Shown piece after piece: positions 1 to 7,457 of a DNA stretch of 64,000 nucleotides (positions are counted from its first letter, which is position 1; every line of letters begins with the position of its first letter). The notes under the pieces were generated by a model. It had not been told where the DNA came from. It saw nothing but the letters and a program-made list of their open reading frames with translations, and did no database searches. The translations under genes and the position numbers were made by a program. Origin of the DNA: CAZWKQ01 sp964634005 (GTDB lineage: Bacteria; Bacteroidota; Bacteroidia; Bacteroidales; JACABE01); assembly GCA_964634005.1 (NCBI GenBank), contig CAZWKQ010000011.1, positions 24,360 through 88,359 on the forward strand, written 5' to 3'.

Positions 1-766
1 AGAATACTACAACCAGTATAAATTGAATAAAACAGGTATTTCCGAAAAATCGCACATCTCAGGTAGTGCAAAATTGGGAAATAACCTTTACATAGGAGAA
101 TTTGCCTATATAGGAGAAAATGTGATAATTGGAGATAATGTAAAAATATATCCTCAAGTATATATAGGCGATAACTCAAAAATTGACGATAATACTACAT
201 TGTTTTCAGGAGTTAAAATTTATTCTGACAGCATAATTGGGAAAAACTGTATTTTACATTCGGGAGTTGTAATCGGTGCCGATGGTTTTGGTTTTGCGCC
301 ACAATCAGATAATAATTATAAAAAAGTCGCTCAAATTGGTAATGTTGTAATTGGCGATAATGTAGAAATTGGTGCTAATACTACTGTTGATAGAGCTACA
401 TTGGGTTCTACAATAATAAAAGATGGAGTTAAACTTGACAATCAGGTACAAATTGCTCATAATGTTGTTATTGGAGAAAATACGGTAATAGTAGCTCAAA
501 CAGGCATAGCAGGGTCTTCAAAAATCGGCAAAAATTGTGTTATTGCCGGCCAAGTGGGCATTGTGGGTCACATTCAAATTGCCGACAATGTAACTATAGC
601 AGCACAATCGGGTGTAACCGGAAATATTAAAAAAGAAGGTTCTGTTCTATTAGGCTCTCCTGCATTTGACGCCAATGAATGTAAAAAATCATATATTTAT
701 TTCCGCAATTTCTCGAAAATTGTTGAAAGACTGAAAGAAGTAGAAAGAAAATTAAATAAAGAGTAA
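1..766 (+). CDS. lpxD: UDP-3-O-acylglucosamine N-acyltransferase LpxD, 5' end outside the window
   Basis: LpxD adds the second (N-linked) acyl chain to UDP-3-O-acyl-glucosamine in lipid A synthesis, in the cytoplasm. The visible part is a long run of hexapeptide repeats (IGENVIIGDNV type) forming a left-handed beta helix. The conserved catalytic-type His lies in the QIAHNV motif (codon 458-460), and the C-terminal helix is present. The frame stays open to base 2 (residues EYYNQYK precede the first possible TTG start at 23). The known family is about 340 residues and only about 254 are visible, so the gene begins upstream and the N-terminal uridine-binding domain is missing from view. lpxC/fabZ and lpxA lie 47 kb away rather than adjacent. 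Confidence 0.93.
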   Translation, partial: EYYNQYKLNKTGISEKSHISGSAKLGNNLYIGEFAYIGENVIIGDNVKIYPQVYIGDNSKIDDNTTLFSGVKIYSDSIIGKNCILHSGVVIGADGFGFAPQSDNNYKKVAQIGNVVIGDNVEIGANTTVDRATLGSTIIKDGVKLDNQVQIAHNVVIGENTVIVAQTGIAGSSKIGKNCVIAGQVGIVGHIQIADNVTIAAQSGVTGNIKKEGSVLLGSPAFDANECKKSYIYFRNFSKIVERLKEVERKLNKE

Positions 767-775
767 TAAATTAAA

Positions 776-2617
776 TCATTTTTTACCTTTCCAACTTTTT
801 TGAGGTAACAGCCTGTCGGCTACATCTTTACGATTAATCCTTTCGAGAGTTTTTCTGATCCATGAGTGATTTTCGGGTTTATACCAAAAGAAAAATCTGT
901 TCTGATTTTTTTTATCGATAATATTTTTAGCAACAAAAACTTTATTCATTGAATAAGGGTCTATTTCGCTATAATACATCTCAGTAGCAAGAGTCATAGG
1001 AGTAGGAGTAAAATCCTGAACCTGTTCAGGTTTAATATTCATATCTTTAGTTTCCAATGCCAACAAGGCCATATCAATAAGTTTCGACCCCGGATGACTC
1101 GAAATAAAATATGGTACTATTTGTTGATTTAATTTGTTTTTCCTTGAGATATTATCAAATTTATTTTTAAAATCCTTAAATAAACTAAACGAAGGTTTTC
1201 TCATTATTTTTAAAACATCATCCGAATTATGTTCGGGAGCAACTTTTAATCGTCCCGAAACATGATTTTTAACCAATAATTCGCAATATTCATCGTAAGA
1301 ATTTCTAATACTTTCATCTTTGTTTTTGTTGATAAACAAATCGTAACGAATCCCACTGCCTATAAAAACTTTTTTAATTCCTTTTACTTTTGATGCTTTA
1401 TTGTAAAGATTAATCAGAGGTTTATGATCTGTGTTGAGATTTTTACAAATAACGGGATAAATACATGAAAACCTTTGACATTTTTTACAAATTTCAATAT
1501 CAATACCTTTCATGCCGTACATATTTGCAGACGGACCGCCTAAATCAGAAATATAACCCTTAAAATCGGGCATATTTGTAATTTTTTCAATTTCATTCAA
1601 TATTGATTTTTCTGAGCGACTACTTACAAACTTACCCTGATGAGCCGAAATAGTACAAAAAGCACAACCACCAAAACATCCTCTATGAATGTTAACAGAA
1701 AATTTAATCATCTCATATGCAGGAATCAAACCTCTTTTCTCATATTTCGGGTGAGGCATTCTTGTATAAGGAAGATCATAGTATTCATCAATTTCATTTT
1801 TATCGGATGGCAAATAAGGAGGATTGATTACCAGATACTTTTCCCCGATTTTTTGAATTAAAGTCTTTGCGAACATTAAGTTTGATTGAGTTTCAACAAC
1901 GCGAAAATTTGCCAAATATGACTTTTTTTCCTTCAAACAAATTTCATGAGAGTTAAGCTCGATAAAATCTTCGTTTCCAACATATTTATTGTCAGTCAAA
2001 TAAGCTATCTGATTAATTTTTCGCAAAACTGAAATATCATCAGAATTATTATAACAATTAGCTATTTCAACTATACTTTTTTCGCCCATACCATAAACCA
2101 GAATATCTGCCCCACTTTCGAATAAAATTGGGGGCTTAAGAGTATCAGACCAATAGTCATAATGAGTAATACGCCTTAATGATGCTTCTATACCGCCAAT
2201 AACTACAGGTACATCAGGGTATAGTTTTTTTAATATTTTCGAATAAACAACAGTAGCATAATCGGGGCGAAAACCAGCTGCTCCGCCGGGGGTATAAGCA
2301 TCATTGCATCTAAGTCTTTTGGCTGCAGTATAATGATTAACCATTGAATCCATACAACCTGATGTAACACCAAAAAATAAACGCGGCTTTCCGAGTTTTT
2401 TGAAGTCCCGCAAATCGTCTCTCCAATTTGGTTGAGAAATAATAGCTACTTTAAAGCCATATTTCTCTAAAATACGCGAAATAACAGCAGTTCCAAAACT
2501 TGGATGATCAACATAGGCATCTCCGCTAACCATAATTATATCAGGTTGTTCCCAACCTCTTAATTTTACTTCTTTTAAGGTAGTGGGAAGCCAATCTGTA
2601 ATATTTTTTTTTGTCAC
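776..2617 (-). CDS. YgiQ-family radical SAM protein
   Basis: 613-residue protein of the YgiQ/UPF0313 radical SAM family. The N-terminal region (GDAYVDHPSFGTAVISRIL) is the family-specific domain, and the central RGCFGGCAFC motif supplies the CX3CX2C cysteines for a 4Fe-4S cluster that cleaves S-adenosylmethionine. A second Cys-containing segment (EICKKCQRFSCIYPVIC) follows it. The C-terminus is Lys-rich. The length fits the family. The physiological reaction of YgiQ proteins is not established as far as I know. The gene is convergent with lpxD, 9 bp away, and divergent from the barrel-protein operon that starts at 2757. Confidence 0.9.
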   Translation of the reverse strand: MTKKNITDWLPTTLKEVKLRGWEQPDIIMVSGDAYVDHPSFGTAVISRILEKYGFKVAIISQPNWRDDLRDFKKLGKPRLFFGVTSGCMDSMVNHYTAAKRLRCNDAYTPGGAAGFRPDYATVVYSKILKKLYPDVPVVIGGIEASLRRITHYDYWSDTLKPPILFESGADILVYGMGEKSIVEIANCYNNSDDISVLRKINQIAYLTDNKYVGNEDFIELNSHEICLKEKKSYLANFRVVETQSNLMFAKTLIQKIGEKYLVINPPYLPSDKNEIDEYYDLPYTRMPHPKYEKRGLIPAYEMIKFSVNIHRGCFGGCAFCTISAHQGKFVSSRSEKSILNEIEKITNMPDFKGYISDLGGPSANMYGMKGIDIEICKKCQRFSCIYPVICKNLNTDHKPLINLYNKASKVKGIKKVFIGSGIRYDLFINKNKDESIRNSYDEYCELLVKNHVSGRLKVAPEHNSDDVLKIMRKPSFSLFKDFKNKFDNISRKNKLNQQIVPYFISSHPGSKLIDMALLALETKDMNIKPEQVQDFTPTPMTLATEMYYSEIDPYSMNKVFVAKNIIDKKNQNRFFFWYKPENHSWIRKTLERINRKDVADRLLPQKSWKGKK

Positions 2618-2673
2618 TTAAAAACCAAAAGATTAAATTTATTTGTTTTTATTAATGTTGAACAAAATTACTT

Positions 2674-2681
2674 TATCTTTG
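2674..2681 (+). promoter_or_regulatory. Bacteroidota -7 element (TATCTTTG)
   Basis: Matches the TAnnTTTG -7 consensus of Bacteroidota sigma-ABfr promoters, about 75 bp before the barrel-protein gene at 2757. No -33 TTG lies at the usual 19-21 bp; the nearest TTG leaves only 13 bp. Confidence 0.4.
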
Positions 2682-2756
2682 CGATAGTTTAAAATTATTT
2701 ATCGACAAATAATTTTAATTAAAGTAATTTTATAAATTTAAAACCTAAAATCATAT

Positions 2757-3500
2757 ATGAAAAAGTTATTATTTCTTGCTCTTGCATTTTTTAGCTTTAT
2801 TAATATTTACTCACAAGACACAATAGTATTTGCTAAAGAAAAAAACACCAAAAAAGACGTAATAATATTCGACCTGTTTAACGATTTCTGGCAAGATGCT
2901 CCATCTGTGGTAAACTTAAGAGGTATAAATCAAGGAATCAGTATTTCTGCAATGATAAATAAACCCATAGGATATTCAAATTTCAGCTTAGCTTTTGGTT
3001 TAGGTTTAAGCTCACATAATATGTACAGCGATGCTGTTCCGGTTTTGGGAAGAGATATAAATAACAAACCTGACGGTACTGTTCAATTTATTAAACTTGG
3101 GAATTATGCAAATAAAACTGTTGAATATAATATTAATAAGCTAAACGTTACTTATATTGATATTCCGGTAGAAATAAAATTTAAAACACGTTCGGAAAAG
3201 AAAAAGACTTTCAGAAGTTCTTTAGGTTTTAAATTTGGTTATAACATAAGTAATCATACAAAATACAGAGGCGAAGATTATATTGAAGAAACAGATGATT
3301 ATGTTACAATTAAGAAAAGTAACATAAAATACATAAACAACTGGCATTATGGTATTATTGCAAGAGTTGGGTACGGTAAGTATAATTTAATGGCTTATTA
3401 TTCACTTTCAAAACTTTTCGAAAAAGGTAAATTGACAGATAATAACAAAGAGTATAATATTTATCCTATTTCAATAGGAATATCATTTATCCCTTTCTAA
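2757..3500 (+). CDS. exported outer-membrane beta-barrel protein (PorT-like size)
   Basis: 247 residues with a clear signal peptide (residues 1-19, ending in NIYSQ). Alternating hydrophobic/polar strands typical of a small outer-membrane barrel follow, for example GFKFGYNISNH and YGIIARVGYGKYNLMAYYSL, and it ends in an aromatic residue (SFIPF), which is usual for barrel insertion signals. I do not recognise a specific function. It is followed by a second barrel protein 25 bp downstream and then by aroK, so the three probably share a transcript. PorT (T9SS) is of similar size, but I see no decisive motif. Confidence 0.7.
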   Translation: MKKLLFLALAFFSFINIYSQDTIVFAKEKNTKKDVIIFDLFNDFWQDAPSVVNLRGINQGISISAMINKPIGYSNFSLAFGLGLSSHNMYSDAVPVLGRDINNKPDGTVQFIKLGNYANKTVEYNINKLNVTYIDIPVEIKFKTRSEKKKTFRSSLGFKFGYNISNHTKYRGEDYIEETDDYVTIKKSNIKYINNWHYGIIARVGYGKYNLMAYYSLSKLFEKGKLTDNNKEYNIYPISIGISFIPF

Positions 3501-3525
3501 AAAACTGTATAAGTAATTATGAAAT

Positions 3526-4356
3526 ATGAATATTAAAAAAAATTTATTTTTACTTATAGTTTTGATATTTTTTTATAAAAATTCATATTCACAACTTTTT
3601 TATTTATATTCTATAGAAAAAGGATGGGGAATTGGAGGAGCTTCGGGATTAAATTATTTCTTTGGCGATGTAAACGATAATAAAGGACGCATATGGAATA
3701 ATACACCATTCAATAAGTACTACTATACTGATAAGAAAATAATGGGTAATTTTTTTGTTTCAAAAAAAATTAACCGATATTTGGAGCTAAAAACATCTAT
3801 AACATTTGGAAAACTTTCGGGAACAAATGAAGGTTTAAACTTAACATTTGAAAGCAATGTTACATCATACATAGTAGAGGGATATTTTTATTTTATTGAT
3901 TATTTGTTTGAAAAATCAGAATCGAATAAAATAAACTATTATGTAATTGGAGGGGCAGGTTTAAGTTATTTTAACTCGATTTGCAGGGAAAATACGACAA
4001 AAAAAGTTATTTCTGTTGTAGGTTATGATTCACAACTAAATAAAACAGAAAAAACAACTGAAACTACAATTAACATTGGTCTTGGTGTTAATTATAACAT
4101 TGACAAAAAATGGTCGCTATTTTTCAACACTTCACTTTATTATCTGAATACCGACAAATTAGACGCTATTAAATCAACAAAAAGCAGTTTGGAGGGTTAC
4201 GGTCTTATGTCGTTTGGGGTGAGTTATAATTTCGATTTTAAAATAAGATCATCAAATTCAACATGGGAAAAATCGAGCGGAAATAATGACCGCCCTTACA
4301 ATCCCGGCGTAAAAAACAAGAGAAAGAAAAAACTGCATAATAAATGGAAAAAATGA
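3526..4356 (+). CDS. outer-membrane beta-barrel protein, DUF6089-like
   Basis: 276 residues with a signal peptide (residues 1-22, NSYSQ cleavage region). The start GWGIGGASGLNYFFGDVND resembles the GGxxGxxxYxGDL opening of DUF6089-type outer-membrane proteins of Bacteroidota, and amphipathic strands follow. The C-terminus is unusual for a barrel: after the last strand (YGLMSFGVSYNFDF) there is a basic tail of about 35 residues rich in Lys, Arg and Asn, so the insertion signal is not at the very end. The stop overlaps the following aroK start as ATGA if aroK begins at 4353. Function unknown. Confidence 0.7.
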   Translation: MNIKKNLFLLIVLIFFYKNSYSQLFYLYSIEKGWGIGGASGLNYFFGDVNDNKGRIWNNTPFNKYYYTDKKIMGNFFVSKKINRYLELKTSITFGKLSGTNEGLNLTFESNVTSYIVEGYFYFIDYLFEKSESNKINYYVIGGAGLSYFNSICRENTTKKVISVVGYDSQLNKTEKTTETTINIGLGVNYNIDKKWSLFFNTSLYYLNTDKLDAIKSTKSSLEGYGLMSFGVSYNFDFKIRSSNSTWEKSSGNNDRPYNPGVKNKRKKKLHNKWKK

Positions 4357-4907
4357 TTTTAATTATGAAAATAATTTTAATCGGATTCATGTCAAGCGGT
4401 AAATCCACAATAGGCAAAATATTGGCTGATTCTCTTAATTTTAAATTTTATGATATTGATGATATTTTTGAAGAAAGATATAAAATCTCTATAAATGATT
4501 TTTTTGAGAAATTTGGCGAGCCTAAATTTAGAGAATTAGAGCATTTATTATTAAAACAAACACTCGAAGAAGATAATAGTGTTATATCATGCGGAGGTGG
4601 AACTCCTTGTTTTTTTGACAACATAAAACTTATAAACAATAATGGTGTTTCAGTATATTTAAAACTTAATTCAAGGATTTTATTTGAAAGATTGAATAAA
4701 ACAAGGAAAAAACGTCCGTTACTATCTGGTCTGACATACGATAATCTTGAAAAATATATTTCTGAGAATTTAATAAAAAGAGAACCGTTTTACAATCAGG
4801 CTCAGATTATTATTGATATTGAAAATATTCAACCCGAAGACTTTGTTAAACACTTAAAATTACAGTTCGAAAAAAATAATCTCATTTTACCAATTACAAA
4901 AGAATAA
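4353..4907 (+). CDS. aroK: shikimate kinase
   Basis: Phosphorylates shikimate with ATP in aromatic amino acid synthesis. The P-loop GFMSSGKST is at the N-terminus, followed by the YDIDD substrate/Mg region, CGGG in the shikimate-binding part, and RPLLSG in the lid region. The length of about 180 residues is standard. Three in-frame ATGs exist (4344, 4353, 4365). I prefer 4353 because it overlaps the upstream stop as ATGA, which suggests translational coupling; 4365 starts right at the first beta strand. The 3' end overlaps the convergent ccmE gene by 79 bp. Confidence 0.93.
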   Translation: MILIMKIILIGFMSSGKSTIGKILADSLNFKFYDIDDIFEERYKISINDFFEKFGEPKFRELEHLLLKQTLEEDNSVISCGGGTPCFFDNIKLINNNGVSVYLKLNSRILFERLNKTRKKRPLLSGLTYDNLEKYISENLIKREPFYNQAQIIIDIENIQPEDFVKHLKLQFEKNNLILPITKE

Positions 4908-5293
4908 TTCAGGTTCTCGAATTTTTCAGGCACTTCATCCTGATTATATTTAGAAGGACATTTTAACAGAAGATTGCTGGCGTAGAAAAAATCAATAGTA
5001 AATTTTCCGGTTATGACAATTTGTTCCGATTTCTCAAAATCCTGAGGCTTGACACCCCTAAAAAAAACTTTTACTGTTTCTTTATTCCTGTCAGTTAAAT
5101 AAAAATAAAATCCACTGTCCAATTCTACTATAAGCATTGATTTTTCAAGATTGCCTATAATTTGGAATTCCTTTTCAGGGTTCATTCTTGCTTTCTTAAA
5201 ATCTGAATATCTGTCGGCACTATAAAAAACACTTATTATAATCCCTATAGCAGTTATACCTATTATTATCAATATTAAATGAATAATTTTCAT
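4829..5293 (-). CDS. ccmE: cytochrome c maturation heme chaperone CcmE, Cys variant
   Basis: 154 residues: an N-terminal membrane anchor (about residues 3-24) and an OB-fold domain facing the periplasm, which carries heme from CcmABCD to the cytochrome ligase. The usual heme-linking HxxxY motif is replaced by Cys112-Pro-Ser-Lys-Tyr116. CxxxY variants of CcmE are known from archaea and some anaerobic bacteria. The gene lies 9 bp downstream of ccmD and closes the minus-strand ccm operon. The last 26 codons overlap the end of aroK on the other strand. The C-terminal residues after the heme motif hold two more Cys (CNFKC). Confidence 0.85.
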   Translation of the reverse strand: MKIIHLILIIIGITAIGIIISVFYSADRYSDFKKARMNPEKEFQIIGNLEKSMLIVELDSGFYFYLTDRNKETVKVFFRGVKPQDFEKSEQIVITGKFTIDFFYASNLLLKCPSKYNQDEVPEKFENLNYSFVIGKMRLFFSNCNFKCLTKSSG

Positions 5294-5302
5294 CCCAATA
5301 TT

Positions 5303-5458
5303 TCAAATCTTTTTATTACTATTATCAATTTTGGTATCCTTATGTTGTTTTTCGATTTTACTTATTCTTTTATCCAATATTAGCATATACAAAAAAACTG
5401 CCGTTTGAATTATAAGGATTACAACAATTACAACCCAAATTTTACCGTAACTTTCCAT
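5303..5458 (-). CDS. ccmD: CcmD-family small membrane protein, 51 codons
   Basis: Reading the minus strand from ATG 5458 gives 51 residues that begin MESYGKIWVVIVVILI. There is a single transmembrane helix (about residues 8-28), followed by LDKRISKIEKQ, a basic amphipathic stretch. The pattern GKI(W/Y)VVxxV...LxxLDRK(I/L)SKLEK is the form of CcmD seen in Bacteroidota. It fills the gap between ccmC (5 bp upstream) and ccmE (9 bp downstream). CcmD stabilises the heme-handling complex of CcmC and CcmE at the inner membrane. The assignment rests on position, size and topology. The visible reading frame has a proper stop at 5303-5305. Confidence 0.8.
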   Translation of the reverse strand: MESYGKIWVVIVVILIIQTAVFLYMLILDKRISKIEKQHKDTKIDNSNKKI

Positions 5459-5463
5459 AATAT

Positions 5464-6123
5464 TTAATTATTATCAATTACTTCATTAATATTTGCTACT
5501 CTAACTCTAAGCGAAATAATCCATAAAGCTAATAAAATCCAACCTAATGCCGATAAATAGAACACCCACTGCATTTTTAAAGCAATACTATCAGGGGTTA
5601 TTGCTGAATCATTATTTCCCGGATGTATTGATTCGCCCGAAATTTTTGGTAAAATCATAACAAAAATTACAAGAATTACATAAGCGAATATATTATATAC
5701 TGCAGCTAATTTAGCTCTCTTATGGCTTTCATCTATTGATTTTCGTAATAATAAATAAGCAAAGTATGCCAATATACCGACTAAAGCACCATTTAGTTTA
5801 GGGTCATTTACCCAAAAATCGCCCCAAGTGAATTTTGCCCATACCATTCCTGTTAGTATTCCTACAATTCCGAAGAATATACCCACATTTGCTGCTTCAT
5901 TAGCAATAATATCATTTTTTATTTTGAAACTTCTGAGATATTTTAAACTATATATTAATGAAAGAGTTGCAGAAAAAGCTAATCCAAACCACATTCCAAC
6001 ATGATAAAACAAATTTCTTATTGTTTCATAAATGTAAGTTTTTGGAATATCAATCAATAATCCTGCAATTAAAGTATTATATATCAACAAAATACATAAA
6101 TATTTCCACCAGTTCCTTTTCAT
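5464..6123 (-). CDS. ccmC: cytochrome c biogenesis heme handling protein CcmC
   Basis: 219 residues with six predicted membrane helices. The tryptophan-rich periplasmic motif WAKFTWGDFWVNDPKLN is the WWD domain that binds heme in CcmC/CcmF/CcsA proteins. His residues that could ligate heme are present (YHVGMWFG before the motif and SIHPGNND after it). CcmC presents heme to CcmE. It sits between ccmB and the small ccmD gene in a tight minus-strand operon. Confidence 0.9.
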   Translation of the reverse strand: MKRNWWKYLCILLIYNTLIAGLLIDIPKTYIYETIRNLFYHVGMWFGLAFSATLSLIYSLKYLRSFKIKNDIIANEAANVGIFFGIVGILTGMVWAKFTWGDFWVNDPKLNGALVGILAYFAYLLLRKSIDESHKRAKLAAVYNIFAYVILVIFVMILPKISGESIHPGNNDSAITPDSIALKMQWVFYLSALGWILLALWIISLRVRVANINEVIDNN

Positions 6124-6134
6124 TATTCATCAAA

Positions 6135-6794
6135 TTAATCTTTCCAAATATAAGGAAAAAGTATATAAGCTAACAATATTACAACAAATAGTAATATTAT
6201 TAAAGCTGACATTAATCCGTAAAATATAAATATATTATTCCCAATTATAGCAAATTCAGTCAGTTTTACTAAAAGAACCAAAGCAGGAAATAATAATGGA
6301 AAACTGAGAACTCCCGTTAAAGCCAAACTGTTTTTTGAATAATAAGTTACAGCTGAAATAAATGTAATTATTGATGAAATACAAATACTGCCTAATACAA
6401 AAACAGGGATATAGTAAAACAACTTACTTTTATAAACACCTATAAGAAACTCAAAACTAATAACAGTCAATAATGAAATTAAAACCATTAGTAATGAATT
6501 GTAAATAATCTTAGCAATTATTATTGATTGCGGTGAAGCTAATGAATTATAGTATAATATTTTTTCTTTTGATAATTGAATAAAGCTTTTACCGGAAGCA
6601 TTCAACGAATTAAAAACCAGCACTATCCAAATTAAAATATTTAATATTGTTTGATTAACAGTATTTCCGATTAAATATGACACAAGAAAAACTGAAGAAA
6701 AAACATAAAGAAGCAAACTATTGAATGTATATTTATGTTTTATTTCCAATACTATATCATTTCCCACAAGTGAACTGATTTCTTTGAAATTCAT
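6135..6794 (-). CDS. ccmB: heme exporter permease CcmB
   Basis: 219 residues and six hydrophobic helices, typical of CcmB, the permease half of the CcmAB ABC transporter that drives heme release from CcmC/CcmE. The opening region with an acidic/basic cytoplasmic segment (NDIVLEIKHKYTFNSLLLYV) and the conserved ISLEK-like stretch (SKEKILYYNSLASPQSIIIAKIIYN) support it. The gene starts 3 bp after the DUF2179 stop and is 11 bp from ccmC. No ccmA ATPase lies in this operon; see the orphan ATPase at 49945. Confidence 0.88.
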   Translation of the reverse strand: MNFKEISSLVGNDIVLEIKHKYTFNSLLLYVFSSVFLVSYLIGNTVNQTILNILIWIVLVFNSLNASGKSFIQLSKEKILYYNSLASPQSIIIAKIIYNSLLMVLISLLTVISFEFLIGVYKSKLFYYIPVFVLGSICISSIITFISAVTYYSKNSLALTGVLSFPLLFPALVLLVKLTEFAIIGNNIFIFYGLMSALIILLFVVILLAYILFPYIWKD

Positions 6795-6797
6795 TTA

Positions 6798-7376
6798 TTA
6801 TTTTGATTTTCGTGTGTCTAAATGATAAATTGATTTATTTCGGTTTTTATCTCTAAAAATACCTTCGTTTACGGTTCTTACATCTTCTATTGAATAAAAA
6901 GCATTTGGATTGAACGATTTAATTAATTCGACAAAATGAGAGATATCTTTTCTTTTTATAACACAAAAAATAATTTTCACCTTGCCTTTACTGCCTTCAG
7001 CATCAACAACAGTAAATCCGTAATTATTGTTACTAAGATAACTTAACAATTCAGAAGCATCTTTGCGGGGAATTATCCTAACAATAACACTGCCTATTGA
7101 TATTTTTTCTTCGATAAGCATACCGACATAATTACCGGTTGCAAATCCCCCTGCATAGGCAACAAAACATAAATAATTGTCAAGATGATTTAAAATCTCT
7201 CTTATTGCCAATAACCAAATTAAAGATTCAAAAAAGCCGATTAATGGAGCGAATTTTCTGAATCCCTTTGCTATAAATATTAATCGTAACGTTCCTATCG
7301 TTTGATCGGAAACTCTTGCAAGAAATATTAAAAGAGGTAGTATAACCCAAGTAAAGAAATCAGAGCTTGTATCCAT
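6798..7376 (-). CDS. DUF2179/UPF0316-family membrane protein
   Basis: 192 residues. There are three hydrophobic helices in the first 90 residues (the DUF5698-like part, with LARVSDQTIGTLRLIFIAKG). A soluble C-terminal DUF2179 domain (about residues 95-175, SIGSVIVRIIPRKDASELL) of the kind that binds small ligands in YitT-type proteins follows. It is the first gene of the minus-strand run leading into ccmB, 3 bp away. The function is unknown, and its link to heme handling is only positional. Confidence 0.85.
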   Translation of the reverse strand: MDTSSDFFTWVILPLLIFLARVSDQTIGTLRLIFIAKGFRKFAPLIGFFESLIWLLAIREILNHLDNYLCFVAYAGGFATGNYVGMLIEEKISIGSVIVRIIPRKDASELLSYLSNNNYGFTVVDAEGSKGKVKIIFCVIKRKDISHFVELIKSFNPNAFYSIEDVRTVNEGIFRDKNRNKSIYHLDTRKSK

Positions 7377-7409
7377 TATTTGATGATTTTAATAAAATTA
7401 AACGGCATA

Positions 7410-7439
7410 AAAAAAGACCTTAAAATTAAGGTCTTTTTT
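7410..7439 (-). terminator. Rho-independent terminator of the BNR-repeat protein gene
   Basis: A perfect 14-bp inverted repeat (AAAAAAGACCTTAA and its complement, 2-nt loop) lies 18 bp after the stop of the gene at 7458 on the minus strand and ends in a T-run. Being symmetric, it could work in both directions. Confidence 0.8.
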
Positions 7440-7457
7440 CGAAATAAAACTCTTTTT

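Noticed and set aside
23..25. TTG at 23 as the true lpxD start
   Set aside because: The frame stays open to base 2 with LpxD-like residues before it, and the family is about 90 residues longer, so the gene starts outside the window.
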